Source: CAWCBG01 sp963793845
GTDB lineage: Bacteria; Acidobacteriota; Terriglobia; Terriglobales; Acidobacteriaceae
Reading direction: 5' to 3'
DNA: 64,000 nt
Assembly (NCBI GenBank): GCA_963793845.1
Contig: CAWCBG010000010.1
Location: 1-64,000, forward strand
Shown here in pieces: positions 9,969 to 18,891 of this stretch (positions are counted from its first letter, which is position 1; every line of letters begins with the position of its first letter). Made by a program: the position numbers and the translations under genes. The notes beneath the pieces were generated by a model, which was not told the origin of the DNA, did no database searches, and saw only the letters and a program-made list of their open reading frames with translations.

Positions 9969-10184
9969 GATCTTCCGATTATCCCATGGCCATCCGGCGT
10001 CAGCGGCTCGGCCCGGGGAGCAGGGACTGCTCCGTGGGGACTTGCAGGACGAACGGCCCCGAACTGTCCTCGCTCCGAGGGGACAGGTCACGGAGGGTTG
10101 TGTTGAATGTCACTGTTTGCCGGGTTGAGGTAGGTGATACTGCTTGGTCCTCAATCCGTGCGGACGCAGACAAAGGAAACTCTT

Positions 10185-11438
10185 ATGGATACGAAAGCCC
10201 TGGGCATCAACAGCAAGCTGATTCACGCCGGTTACAAGCCAGACGCCACCGGTTCGGTGAGCGTTCCCATTTACCAAACCTCTACCTTCGCATTCCGAAA
10301 TGCGGCGCACGGTGCTGCCCTGTTCGCCGGTGAGGAGGACGGATTTATCTATACCAGGATAGGGAATCCGACCATTCAAGCCTTGGAAGATAGCGTGGCC
10401 GAACTCGAGAACGGTTATGGAGGTGTCGCGACCAGTTCGGGGATGGGCGCGGTCTGCACCGTCTATCTGGCTCTGCTCCAAGCCGGGGCACACGTCGTCA
10501 GTACAGCCTCCGTCTACGGCCCCAGCCGGGGGTTGATGGAGAAAGATTTCTCCCGCTTCGGAGTCGAATCTACCTACGTCGACACTTCCGACCTGGGTCA
10601 GGTCGAGCAGGCACTGAAGCCGAATACGAAACTCGTGTATGTGGAAACTCCAGCTAATCCCACCATGCAGGTCAGCGACATTCAACGCATCGCCGACCTT
10701 GCCCATGCTCACGGGTGCCTGGTGGTCGTAGACAACACATTTGCCAGCCCTTACTTGCAGCGTCCCTTGGAACTCGGCGCAGATGTGGTTCTGCACTCCG
10801 TGACCAAGTTCATTAACGGGCACGCCGACGTCGTGGGCGGAATCATTGTGGCGAAAGACAGGATCGTTTACCAGCGTCTGCGCAAGACGATGGTGAGCTC
10901 AGGCTGCAACATGGATCCGCACCAGGCGTTCCTGGTGCTGCGCGGGCTCAAGACGCTGGGAATCCGCGTCGAGCGAGCTCAGCAAAGCGCAATGAAGATA
11001 GCGCGCTGGCTTACCGAGCAGCCGGAGGTGAGTGCGGTTCGTTACATAGGATTGGAGTCACACCCACAGCATGATCTGGCCAAGCGGCAGATGAGCGGCT
11101 TCGGTACCATGATCAGCTTCGAGTTGAAGGGCGGGATGAAAGCCGGACGCCGGCTGATGGATCACGTCCAGGTTGCGACGCTGGCGGTCTCGCTGGGAGG
11201 CGTGGAAACCCTGATCGAACATCCAGCCTCCATGACGCACGCCAGCATATCTCCTGCCGACCGGCGAGCGGCAGGTTACGGCGATGGGTTGGTCCGCTAC
11301 GCGGTCGGCATCGAGGACGTGGAAGACTTGATCGCCGATCTCCGTCAAGCTCTGGACTCGGTTGCCGAAGCGGAAGACCTTTCGCAAACGGAGAGTGCTG
11401 TCTGCGCGGAAGAGAACGCTGTCACTTTGGTTTCTTGA
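10185..11438 (+). CDS. Trans-sulfuration-type PLP enzyme (cystathionine gamma-synthase / methionine gamma-lyase family)
   Basis: A 417-residue Cys/Met-metabolism PLP enzyme. Family hallmarks are SVPIYQTSTFAF near the N-terminus, YTRIGNPTIQALE (cofactor phosphate contact), SSGMGAVCTVYLAL, VYVETPANPTMQ, VVVDNTFASPYLQRP and the PLP lysine in SVTKFINGHADVVGG. GGVETLIEHPASMTHASI is the usual C-terminal signature. These enzymes make cystathionine from O-acyl-homoserine or eliminate thiols from Met/Hcy; sequence alone does not separate the activities, although GHADVVGG and the SLGGVE segment fit gamma-lyase/synthase. The ATG at 10185 is chosen over the upstream ATG at 10134 because of AAAGGAAAC 5 bases before it and the family start. 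A short acidic tail (about 20 residues) is unusual. No SAM riboswitch was recognised upstream. Confidence 0.9.
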   Translation: MDTKALGINSKLIHAGYKPDATGSVSVPIYQTSTFAFRNAAHGAALFAGEEDGFIYTRIGNPTIQALEDSVAELENGYGGVATSSGMGAVCTVYLALLQAGAHVVSTASVYGPSRGLMEKDFSRFGVESTYVDTSDLGQVEQALKPNTKLVYVETPANPTMQVSDIQRIADLAHAHGCLVVVDNTFASPYLQRPLELGADVVLHSVTKFINGHADVVGGIIVAKDRIVYQRLRKTMVSSGCNMDPHQAFLVLRGLKTLGIRVERAQQSAMKIARWLTEQPEVSAVRYIGLESHPQHDLAKRQMSGFGTMISFELKGGMKAGRRLMDHVQVATLAVSLGGVETLIEHPASMTHASISPADRRAAGYGDGLVRYAVGIEDVEDLIADLRQALDSVAEAEDLSQTESAVCAEENAVTLVS

Positions 11439-11509
11439 CCAAATCCCGCATCGGCAGGCGCCCCGCGATAGCAGAAGCGGGGGCTTGCAAAGGTACGGAG
11501 ACACGTAAG

Positions 11510-12055
11510 ATGCCGGCTTCGATCAAAATTCCAACGGTGGTGCGTGAAACCGCATTTCACTCGATGAATCGCGAAGATCTGCTCCGAGCGCTGGAGATGT
11601 TCGCGAAGAGTTGGCTGGCTCATGACGGATGCTGGTTTCTCGCGGTGGAAGAGCGCCTGGGAATGGCAACTGCCATAGAACTGGATACTTTCGCGTGGCA
11701 GCGCTTTGCCGCCGCCGAGGCAAGGCGCATCATGGCGACTTTCGGCATCCCGCCCGCAGGCGGCCTGCCTGCCCTGGAAAAGGCTTTGGGACTGCGACAA
11801 TACAGCCTGATCAACTCTCAGCGCATAGAATTCTCGGACGATGGCGAACAACTTCGTCTTTACACGGACGTATGCCGCGTGCAAGATGCTCGCCGGCGCA
11901 AGGGACTTGCCGACTTTCCTTGCAAGCCTGTTGGCACGGTGGAGTTCGAGACATTCGCCCGCACGGTGGACCCTCGAATTCGGACGCGCTGCCTGCACTG
12001 CCCGCCCGACGCGCCGGAGGGTAAATATTGTGGCTGGGAATTCAGCCTGAATTAA
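11510..12055 (+). CDS. Conserved hypothetical protein (DUF6125-like)
   Basis: 181 residues from the ATG at 11510 (GGAG 10-12 bases upstream); the frame extends to 11435 but the extension looks non-coding. The segment LLRALEMFAKSWLAHDGCWF followed by an EERLGMATAIELDTFAW helix pattern resembles DUF6125 and related L-2-amino-thiazoline-4-carboxylic-acid-hydrolase-like proteins, as I recall them. A C-terminal Cys cluster (RTRCLHCPPD, KYCGWEF) could bind metal or form disulfides. No signal peptide or membrane segment is seen. It follows the PLP enzyme by 71 bases in the same direction, so co-transcription is possible. Function is unknown. Confidence 0.75.
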   Translation: MPASIKIPTVVRETAFHSMNREDLLRALEMFAKSWLAHDGCWFLAVEERLGMATAIELDTFAWQRFAAAEARRIMATFGIPPAGGLPALEKALGLRQYSLINSQRIEFSDDGEQLRLYTDVCRVQDARRRKGLADFPCKPVGTVEFETFARTVDPRIRTRCLHCPPDAPEGKYCGWEFSLN

Positions 12056-12363
12056 AACCCGTAACCAGAATGGTTTGCGGGCAGGTCGGGGCGAATATGC
12101 AAACACCCGACTGGCAGCTCTGAGTGCGGGCGCAAGACGTAAACCAAGGTGCCCTGTCCATCCGGTCTTTTTGGCTGCGCACCCTCATGAACCCGGCAAT
12201 TGAGATCTAGCGAAAGATCGACCCGGGAGTAGGTCGGCGTAGTCGTCTCGGACAGATCAGACAGGAGTGGTGTCGACACCTTCTCGGGAGCATCGATTTT
12301 TCCCCTGTAGAACCCGCGGAGTTGTCGGATGCGCCGACATCCTCATCGGGATTGCGGGAAATC
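12056..12363. other. Intergenic region, no supported gene
   Basis: About 308 bases between the hypothetical gene and tRNA-Ser. A 75-codon minus-strand frame with a GTG start (12052-12279) is open, but its third-position GC is near 57 percent, lower than the neighbouring genes, and I recognise no family. It overlaps the 3' end of the convergent gene by 4 bases, so I leave it uncalled. Confidence 0.4.
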
Positions 12364-12456
<93 letters not shown>

Positions 12457-12473
12457 AGCTGACACTAAAATGC

Positions 12474-12513
12474 GATGCCGCTACATCTTAGCTGATGCCG
12501 CTACATCTTAGCT
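12474..12513. repeat. Perfect 20-bp tandem duplication upstream of tRNA-Ser
   Basis: gatgccgctacatcttagct occurs twice back to back (12474-12493 and 12494-12513). It starts 18 bases upstream of the 5' end of tRNA-Ser, which is on the minus strand. On that strand each copy contains TAAGAT, which could act as a -10-like hexamer. The second copy also overlaps the stop codon of the integrase remnant, so the duplication lies at the junction of the tRNA promoter region and the decayed mobile gene. Confidence 0.9.
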
Positions 12514-12717
12514 AACGTGGGCAACCGCTTCTGCTGTCGGCTTAACACGACCCAACATCAAATTCGGTTGAACGATCATTCTAACAGCATCGCAGTTGGC
12601 TTGTCGCTTCGCTTGCCTATCACCGCCGTATGTATCCGGTGTCGTGCGTATTTGCGCGTGCCGCATCAGCCGGTTCTGGAAATCGACTATAGTGATCGAG
12701 CCGCATGAGTGGTTCAC
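12508..12717 (-). pseudogene. Tyrosine recombinase/integrase C-terminal remnant
   Basis: An open segment of about 69 codons contains NRLMRHAQIRTTPDTYG followed by a basic helix (GDRQAKRQANCDAVRMI). This matches the end of the catalytic domain of phage-type tyrosine integrases: the R/H-rich turn in LMRHA-x-I-x-TT and the nucleophile Tyr in the TYG motif, followed by the C-terminal helix. The rest of an integrase (about 300 residues, with the first catalytic Arg) is absent: upstream on the same strand there is no continuing homology. It lies next to tRNA-Ser, a typical integration target, so it is most likely the scar of a lost integrative element. Confidence 0.65.
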
Positions 12718-12793
12718 CGTCGCTATGGCTTATCTTAAGATGGAGTGCATACTTAAAGATTCCTGTGGCGGACCCGCAGGACGGAGGTCATAG

Positions 12794-15166
12794 GTGCAGA
12801 AATTCACGTTCCGCATGCGAGCGATTGTGTGCGCGTTGGTGCCAGCTTTTACTACCTGTTTGATCATTTCCTGCCCAGCTTGGGCGCAGAACCTGTCCAA
12901 CGCTCCCAGTGCGCAGAAGGCGACCGTAAAAAAAGAGCACGCCTCCGAGGCCAGTTGGCCCCGGACCATGACTAGCGGGCCTGACACTTTCGTCATCTAC
13001 CAGCCACAGGTCGACAAGTGGGAGGGCAACCACGTTGACCTCTACTCCGCGGTCGAATTAAAGACGGGCAAGGAGGGCGCTCCCAAGTACGGTGTGATCT
13101 GGTTCAATGCCCGCACCGAAGTCGACAAGATCAACCGCCTCGTAACTCTCGACCAGGTTCAGCTCACCAAGGTGCAGTTCCCGGCAGCCCATGAAAAGGA
13201 GTCGGAACTTACCGCGCTCATCCAGAAAAAGCTGCCGGGCGCGACCAAAACCATCTCGCTCGACCGGATGCAAGCGGCGTTGGAGGCTGCCGGCGACGAG
13301 ATCCAAGGCGTCGAGGTGAAGAACGATCCACCCAAAGTGATCATCGCCACCAAGCCGTCGTTGCTGGTGCTGATTGACGGCATGCCGCAGTTGCGGGAGA
13401 TCCAGGGGACAAAGCTGCAGCGCGTGATCAACACCCGCGCCGTTCTTCTGTTCGAGAACGACAAGAAGACCTACTACCTCCGGGTGCAAGACTGGTGGCT
13501 GGAAGCCAAGAATCTCGAAGGCCCGTGGACGTATGCGAAAAAACTGCCGGACGACATGAAAAAGGCCGAGGAGTATGTTGTCACTCAAGCCCATGCGCAG
13601 ACGCTGGAGAGCCAGTCGGAATCGGACCAGGCTTCAAAGCAGCCATCGCTGAAGGAGGCAGGCAAGAAAGCCGAGATACCGGTTGTCTACGTGGAGTTTG
13701 GCCCGGCAGAGCTGATTGAGACCAAGGGAGACCCGGTCTACAAAGCCATTCCGGGCACGGCGCTCGAATACGTTGACAATACGAATGGCAACATCTTCCG
13801 CCTTAGCTCTCAGTATTACATCTTGATTTCCGGTCGCTGGTTCAGCGGTCCTTCGCTGAATGGGCCCTGGACCTTCGTTGCCGGTAGCGATCTTCCACCC
13901 GACTTCGCCAAGATTCCATTGGCCGATCCCAAGTCCACCGTTCTCGCTTCCGTTCCCGGTACCCCGCAGGCGCAGGAGGCGCTGATCGCCAACGCCATTC
14001 CGCAAACAGCAAGTATCACCCGTTCCGAAGCGAAGCTCACGGTGCAATACGACGGCGAAGCAACCTTCATCCCAATTCAGGGCACTACGATGAGCTACGC
14101 CAAGAACACCTCGGCACCGGTGATCAAGGTTTCCGACAGCAACTACTACTGCGTCGAGGCAGGAGTGTGGTTCAAGGGTCCAACGCCGCAGGGTCCGTGG
14201 CGCGTCGCCGACACAGTTCCGCCCGAGATTTACACCATCCCGCCGAGCTCGCCGCTGTATTACGTGACTTACGTGAAGGTTTACGGCGCAACGCCGGAGG
14301 TGGTTTACGTGGGCTACACCCCCGGCTACTACGGGACAGTGGTCTCCGCCAGCACCACGACCGTGGTCTACGGGACGGGATGGTATTACCCGCCGTACAT
14401 CAGCTCCACGGTGTGGTACGGATGGCCGTACACCTACGGTGTAGGAGCTGGATTCACCTATAGCACTGCCTCTGGATGGAGCTTCGGCTTCGGTTACGGA
14501 TACGGCTACTATCCCTGGTACTACCCGTGGTGGGGACCGATGGGCTACTACGGATACGGCTGGTATCCCTATTACGGCTGGGGAGCATGGGGAGGAGCTG
14601 CGGTTGCCAATGTATATGGCATGTGGGGCAATACGGCCTACTCGCGCACAGGAGCAGCCTGGGCGAACCCCTACACCGGCAACTACGGAGCGGCGACGCG
14701 CGGCGCCTACCACAACACTCAGACCGGCCGCAGCACCGTGGCGGGGCGCGGTTACAACACCAACGTCTACACCGGCAATACCGCCGGCTATCGCGGCGGT
14801 GCGACCTACAACCCGAACACCGGCATCGTTGCGGGTGGCGGCGCCGCATATGCCGGAAACATCTACAGCGGCGAGGGTACAGCTGGACGCGGCGGATTTG
14901 CGTACAACACGAATACGGGGGCTGGAGTGGCCGCCGGCAAGAACAACGTCTACGCGGGTAAAGATGGCACCGTGTACAAATACGATCGCAACTCCGGCAG
15001 CTGGTCGTCGAACAGCGGCAGCGGCTGGCAGTCCACGACCAAGCCGGACGCCAATCTCCAGCGCCAGCAGCAGGCGCGCACCCAAGGAAGCCAGCGAACC
15101 CAGAATTTCAACTCGGGCCGCTCTTACGGTGGAGGTGCTCGCATGGGAGGCGGCCGCAGAAGATAG
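12794..15166 (+). CDS. Secreted triple-repeat protein with Tyr/Gly/Trp-rich C-terminus
   Basis: A 790-residue protein starting at GTG 12794, with GGAGG 6 bases upstream (12783-12787). Signal peptide: about residues 1-32, ending near CPAWAQ. Three tandem units of about 110 residues share a pattern: a strand with V-x-Y/I, then I-x-G-T/M-x-L-x-Y/R, then an NT turn, then YY-x6-W-W/F-x4-L/P-x-GPW. The YY anchors are near residues 227, 341 and 451 (GPW in NLEGPW, SLNGPW, TPQGPW). Residues about 500-610 are very rich in Tyr, Gly, Trp and Pro. The remainder carries Thr/Asn/Gly repeats with YTGN and YNTNTG words and a basic RMGGGRRR end. Acidobacterial proteins of this look are sometimes labelled carbohydrate-binding family V/XII; I cannot confirm that. 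Probably exported or surface-bound; function unknown. Confidence 0.85.
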   Translation: MQKFTFRMRAIVCALVPAFTTCLIISCPAWAQNLSNAPSAQKATVKKEHASEASWPRTMTSGPDTFVIYQPQVDKWEGNHVDLYSAVELKTGKEGAPKYGVIWFNARTEVDKINRLVTLDQVQLTKVQFPAAHEKESELTALIQKKLPGATKTISLDRMQAALEAAGDEIQGVEVKNDPPKVIIATKPSLLVLIDGMPQLREIQGTKLQRVINTRAVLLFENDKKTYYLRVQDWWLEAKNLEGPWTYAKKLPDDMKKAEEYVVTQAHAQTLESQSESDQASKQPSLKEAGKKAEIPVVYVEFGPAELIETKGDPVYKAIPGTALEYVDNTNGNIFRLSSQYYILISGRWFSGPSLNGPWTFVAGSDLPPDFAKIPLADPKSTVLASVPGTPQAQEALIANAIPQTASITRSEAKLTVQYDGEATFIPIQGTTMSYAKNTSAPVIKVSDSNYYCVEAGVWFKGPTPQGPWRVADTVPPEIYTIPPSSPLYYVTYVKVYGATPEVVYVGYTPGYYGTVVSASTTTVVYGTGWYYPPYISSTVWYGWPYTYGVGAGFTYSTASGWSFGFGYGYGYYPWYYPWWGPMGYYGYGWYPYYGWGAWGGAAVANVYGMWGNTAYSRTGAAWANPYTGNYGAATRGAYHNTQTGRSTVAGRGYNTNVYTGNTAGYRGGATYNPNTGIVAGGGAAYAGNIYSGEGTAGRGGFAYNTNTGAGVAAGKNNVYAGKDGTVYKYDRNSGSWSSNSGSGWQSTTKPDANLQRQQQARTQGSQRTQNFNSGRSYGGGARMGGGRRR

Positions 15167-15298
15167 CGCTTTGCCGGCGAGCGGCTTGTACCGCTAAAGT
15201 GAGGCAGCCATCTTTCAGTTTGGCATGCGCGAAGCAACAACAAAAACCGGGACAGAAATCCGGGGCATCGATTGATACCAAGGTGGCCGTCTTCCGCC

Positions 15299-17833
15299 CT
15301 ACGGCGCAGTCAGCACCGTCTGATAAGGATCCAGCACCAGGCGCTTCACGGCCGTCGGAGCCGGAAGGCTGAAGCGGGTCTCTTCTCCTTCGGCAAAGAC
15401 CCGGGCCAGGTAAATCTTCTTGTCGCCGACCAATCCGTAGATCGGAACGCTGGTAACCAGATCGGAAGGCGCCGACGTCTGGTGTATCGTGCCGCTCATA
15501 GTGTTTACGCCCGCCCGGCTTGCCGACTTCACATCGGTCAGCTCGAACCGAGGGAAGGAGGTTCCATTCACCCAGCCGTCGAAAAACCAGTCGAGCGATT
15601 GACGGTTTTCGAACCAGAGAGATTTGGGCAGGACACTTTCTACCGCCTGCTCGAACTCCAGGTTGGTAATTTCCTTGCCTTGATACTGGTCCACCAATTG
15701 CCGCAGCAAGCCAAGAAACACAGCGTCACTGCCTTCAGGATTCGCGCTGGTCCGGGAGGCATCGCGAAACATGGTGCGTAGCATATGCATCAACCATGTG
15801 CCGCGGCCGTAGGTAATGAAGTTATATCCGTTGGGGAACTGCGACGACGAAAGTCGTCCGCCCAGAGTCACCGGGCCCGCTTCGACAAAGGCGCGGCCCG
15901 ACTTCGACTTCAGGGCCAGCAACTGACGGTAGTCCTGCAACGCGGTCTGGACATCGGCCGGATCGTTGCGCTCCAGCAACATCAGCGCACAATAGTTGGC
16001 CAGCGCCTCCAGCAGCCACTGCTCGTGATAGCTGGCCCAGGATATCTTGTCGCCGTACCACTGATGCGCTACCTCGTGCGGCATCATCACGTGGAGGTAC
16101 ATCAACCTGTCGATGGGCTCGATCTTGAGCGCTTGCAGTTGATCCGGCCTCAAATAGACATAGTTCGAGAGAAAGATCAGGCCCGGCCAGCCTTGGCTGT
16201 CTCCACCAGGACGCTCCGTGAGGGCCAGCGAACTGAAGGGATACGGCCCAAGCATCTGCTGCAGCTCCGCGAGGGTTTCTGCAGCGCGATTCGCCAGCAA
16301 CTGCCCGGAGCTTACAGGACCCGCGGAGGCTGGAGACTCTGAACCTCCGGCGGCGCCGATCGAAGGAGAACCTGTCAATGAAGGAGTGTCCTCCTGTTCT
16401 GCAGTGCCCTCCGCTTCGTAGGAGTCCACCTGGATATTCCCCACCTTCGCCGAGTTTCGCCGGTAACGGCCGAGGTTAAATCCCGCTATCGGTATACGAG
16501 TTTCGCTCAGCCATCGCCCGACGAAATAGTTGCCGTCAGGTTCGAGGGAAACTTGTTTGCCGGTGGCGACCAGCGTCCAGGGTTGTGGATAGCGAAAGGT
16601 CAAATCGTAGTTCGCCATAGAGATGCCGCGATTGGGATACCACATGCCGCGGGCTCCCACGTACAACAGGCCTCCTCCGGCGTCCGCCAGTACCGAGCCG
16701 GAATAACGGAACCGCAATGAGAACTTTGCGCCGGCTTGCAGCGGAGCGGGAAAGACTACGCCCACGATATCGTTTCCGCGCCGCGCCAGCTCGCTGCCTT
16801 CTACGGCTTCGTTCTGGATGAACTCCAGTTCCTGTCCGTTAGCCTCTACATGCCTGATTTGCAGGTAACGCGACAGCTCGAACAACACGATGCGCGTCCC
16901 ACCCTGTTTGACCTGGGCGTCGAGCGTCGCTTCCGCCGCGAGGTCATGCAGCGGATCCAGCCGTCCCACGACCGTGTACTTGTCGACCGTCAGGGCGTCA
17001 CGGGTCCACGCCGGACCTGTGGGCCCTTCGAAACGCGCGGTCGACAGCGGGTGCGCGCGCAACGACTGCATCGGAAAGCTCATCCACAAGTCGTAGTAAA
17101 TCTGGTCGCCTTGCGTGGAAGTCTTGCCCACGACAATCTGTTCCGGGCTGAGGGTATCGAAATAGACGTCGAAGACGCCGTAGTGCTCGCCGGCTACCCG
17201 CGCATGAAATAGCTGGTCGGGGACAGGCGCGGGTTGGCCGGCTGCGACACTCGGAGGCACGCTGGTAAACGAGATGGTGAGACGCATCGCATCCATCGAA
17301 GCCAGGGTGCGCGCATGCGAGTCGATGCGGGCCAGGAATCCCGGCACATCTTCCGCCTGCCGCAGAAACGGCCGTAATTGCTCCGCTGTGTCGTCATTGA
17401 AGCGAAGATAGGCCGAGGTGAATTCCTCCTCCAACACACCAGTTCCGGTAAACAGACCCAGCGAAGCGCGCTCCATGCGATCGGGCGGCCGGACCAGCAC
17501 TTCTCCGTCGCCCTCGAAGTAGGCTCCAGTGATGCGTCCGCCGACGGTCTGGGTGAAAGCGATGGTCCCATCGTTCAGCGACAGGTGAAGGTCCTGCCGG
17601 TCGATGTCCGCCTCGCGGATCTTGTAGACCTGCTGCGGATCAATGCCTACGCTGCGCAATTCGCGATACAGCGGCAACACGGGACCTGATGTGAGCGGAA
17701 TCTGCTGGGCCGCAAGGGGAAGGCAGATGAGGAGAAGAAGGGTAAGAGCGGCGGCAGATTTGAGCGGCAAATCGCCGCCCGAATCTGATGAAGACCCCTC
17801 TTTGCCTTTACGTGTTTTCAATGACTTAGACAA
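15299..17833 (-). CDS. Secreted M1-family-like zinc metallopeptidase
   Basis: 844 residues from a TTG at 17831-17833 (GGGA just upstream; start moderately certain), with a signal peptide at about residues 27-43 (TLLLLICLPLAAQ). The zinc site is the complete M1 form HEVAH-x18-E: His586, Glu587, His590 and Glu609 by this start. A conserved Tyr follows in NYCALMLLE, and later YGRGTWLMHMLR matches the family helix. The GxMEN exopeptidase loop expected about 30 residues before the zinc site is not present; that stretch reads SQGWPGLIFLSNYVYL. The N-terminal half (about 50-300) has beta-sheet character unlike classical aminopeptidase N. Likely periplasmic or extracellular peptide hydrolysis; aminopeptidase activity is uncertain without GxMEN. 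Convergent with the triple-repeat protein gene. Confidence 0.85.
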   Translation of the reverse strand: MSKSLKTRKGKEGSSSDSGGDLPLKSAAALTLLLLICLPLAAQQIPLTSGPVLPLYRELRSVGIDPQQVYKIREADIDRQDLHLSLNDGTIAFTQTVGGRITGAYFEGDGEVLVRPPDRMERASLGLFTGTGVLEEEFTSAYLRFNDDTAEQLRPFLRQAEDVPGFLARIDSHARTLASMDAMRLTISFTSVPPSVAAGQPAPVPDQLFHARVAGEHYGVFDVYFDTLSPEQIVVGKTSTQGDQIYYDLWMSFPMQSLRAHPLSTARFEGPTGPAWTRDALTVDKYTVVGRLDPLHDLAAEATLDAQVKQGGTRIVLFELSRYLQIRHVEANGQELEFIQNEAVEGSELARRGNDIVGVVFPAPLQAGAKFSLRFRYSGSVLADAGGGLLYVGARGMWYPNRGISMANYDLTFRYPQPWTLVATGKQVSLEPDGNYFVGRWLSETRIPIAGFNLGRYRRNSAKVGNIQVDSYEAEGTAEQEDTPSLTGSPSIGAAGGSESPASAGPVSSGQLLANRAAETLAELQQMLGPYPFSSLALTERPGGDSQGWPGLIFLSNYVYLRPDQLQALKIEPIDRLMYLHVMMPHEVAHQWYGDKISWASYHEQWLLEALANYCALMLLERNDPADVQTALQDYRQLLALKSKSGRAFVEAGPVTLGGRLSSSQFPNGYNFITYGRGTWLMHMLRTMFRDASRTSANPEGSDAVFLGLLRQLVDQYQGKEITNLEFEQAVESVLPKSLWFENRQSLDWFFDGWVNGTSFPRFELTDVKSASRAGVNTMSGTIHQTSAPSDLVTSVPIYGLVGDKKIYLARVFAEGEETRFSLPAPTAVKRLVLDPYQTVLTAP

Positions 17834-18363
17834 AAATTTCCCGCAAAATATTCCATCTAAAGGAGTTAGAGGTCAAAATATTCATTCTTAAGCACTTAGC
17901 GAACACTCCGGGCCGTCTGAGTTGCCATCCGTCAGAGAATTGAGTTTTCCGTCAGCCTCTCGACCGAGCTCGATTGGACGACCCCATCCTAAAGTCACAC
18001 TCCGGTTAGATTGCCGAGGAGCCGTTTGGAAAGCGAAGCCCTCAGAGGCACACAAATCCTTCCTCCTCTTCGCACATTGTAGGAGGGCGAAGCTTTCCCG
18101 CCCAAGTGGATTCGGAAATAAGATGCAGAAGTGGTTCCGAAACGGGAATCGAGCCTTGCGGCGGCCACCCGGTTCAACGGAGTCAGTTCAGTCTGAGAAT
18201 TATCTCCATGTTGACGCCGCCCGGGACGGGTTGACCATGGAAGGTTGCGGGCCTGAAGCTCGAGCCAATAACTGTCGCTTTCTTGTCAAACCGAATAGCA
18301 AACCGAAATAGTAAAGCCGGAGCTTGGCTCCGGCTTGGGTTACAAGATCGGCTAAAGTCGGCC
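17834..18363. other. Long intergenic region with a terminator only
   Basis: 530 bases. A 129-codon plus-strand frame (17922-18311) is open but is full of rare-looking Arg/Ser/Pro composition and has no recognisable family, so I reject it. The promoter of the metallopeptidase gene should lie within the first 100 bases, in an AT-rich stretch (17834-17890, with aaaatattcc). The terminator of the PEP-CTERM gene is at 18314-18336. Confidence 0.5.
18314..18336 (-). terminator. Terminator of the PEP-CTERM gene
   Basis: A perfect 10-bp stem (aagccggagc / gctccggctt) with a 3-base loop, 27 bases beyond the PEP-CTERM stop. It is followed on the minus strand by the moderately T-rich tactatttcggttt. Confidence 0.7.
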
Positions 18364-18891
18364 TTACATTTTCAGCTTGCGGCGCAGTACGCCGGCCAGT
18401 CCAAAAAGACCTGAGCCGAGCATGACCAGTGTGCCGGGCTCTGGTGTCGAGCCGCTGAATGTGCCACTCACCAGGGGATCTGTGTAAATCACATTGTTGC
18501 CGCCCAGGTTAGACAGGAGTCCACCGGGGCTCGCGAGCACCAGATTCGGTGCGTTGCTGAAATCCCATGTGATGGTGATGAAGTAAGTGTAGCTTCCACA
18601 GCCGATTCCGCAAGTGGTCCCGTCCATCAGGAAGTTACCACCGTATTGTGGTCCGAAACTCGAGGCGAAGTTTACCGTGGGGTTCCAGATCCAGTTGATG
18701 TAGTCGTTACCATAGGGGCCGCCTGACAGAAATCCGCTGACGGCGGTGAGGTTGCTGTAGTCAGGCAGAAAGGTTAGGGTGCCGCTGAACGTCGCCCCTG
18801 AAGCAAACGTTTCGTTCAACTGCTCGGTCGCTGCCACGCTGGCCAGGGACAAAGTGACAACAAGCGCTAGCAAAACCAAAATGCGTTTCAA
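18364..18891 (-). CDS. PEP-CTERM sorting-domain protein
   Basis: 175 residues from a TTG at 18889-18891; the start is decided by AAGGAG 7 bases upstream and by the signal peptide (MKRILVLLALVVTLSLASVAA). The C-terminus is a textbook PEP-CTERM tail: TPEPGTLVMLGSG, a hydrophobic helix, then the basic RRKLKM. Such tails are recognised by an exosortase that cleaves at PEP, releasing the protein to the surface or exopolysaccharide. The body (about residues 22-145) is Gly/Ser/Thr/aromatic-rich, predicted beta, with one CGIGCG motif that could form a disulfide. No exosortase gene is in this window. A sigma-54-type promoter lies about 95 bases upstream. Confidence 0.9.
   Translation of the reverse strand: MKRILVLLALVVTLSLASVAATEQLNETFASGATFSGTLTFLPDYSNLTAVSGFLSGGPYGNDYINWIWNPTVNFASSFGPQYGGNFLMDGTTCGIGCGSYTYFITITWDFSNAPNLVLASPGGLLSNLGGNNVIYTDPLVSGTFSGSTPEPGTLVMLGSGLFGLAGVLRRKLKM

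Larger units (their letters stand above)
12457..12793. other. Region upstream of tRNA-Ser and of the triple-repeat protein gene
   Basis: 337 bases that hold the 20-bp duplication and the integrase remnant described separately. The last 75 bases should contain the promoter of the GTG-started secreted protein gene; no confident -35/-10 pair was seen. Nothing else is recognisable. Confidence 0.5.

Noticed and set aside
9969..10184. SAM or other riboswitch before the PLP enzyme gene
   Set aside because: No conserved core or paired stems of known S-box or SAM-II types were seen by eye.
12052..12279. Small minus-strand gene (75 codons, GTG start)
   Set aside because: Codon third-position GC is lower than the neighbours', overlaps the convergent gene, no family recognised.
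17922..18311. 129-codon plus-strand gene in a long intergenic region
   Set aside because: Composition looks like non-coding, no ribosome site and no recognisable family.
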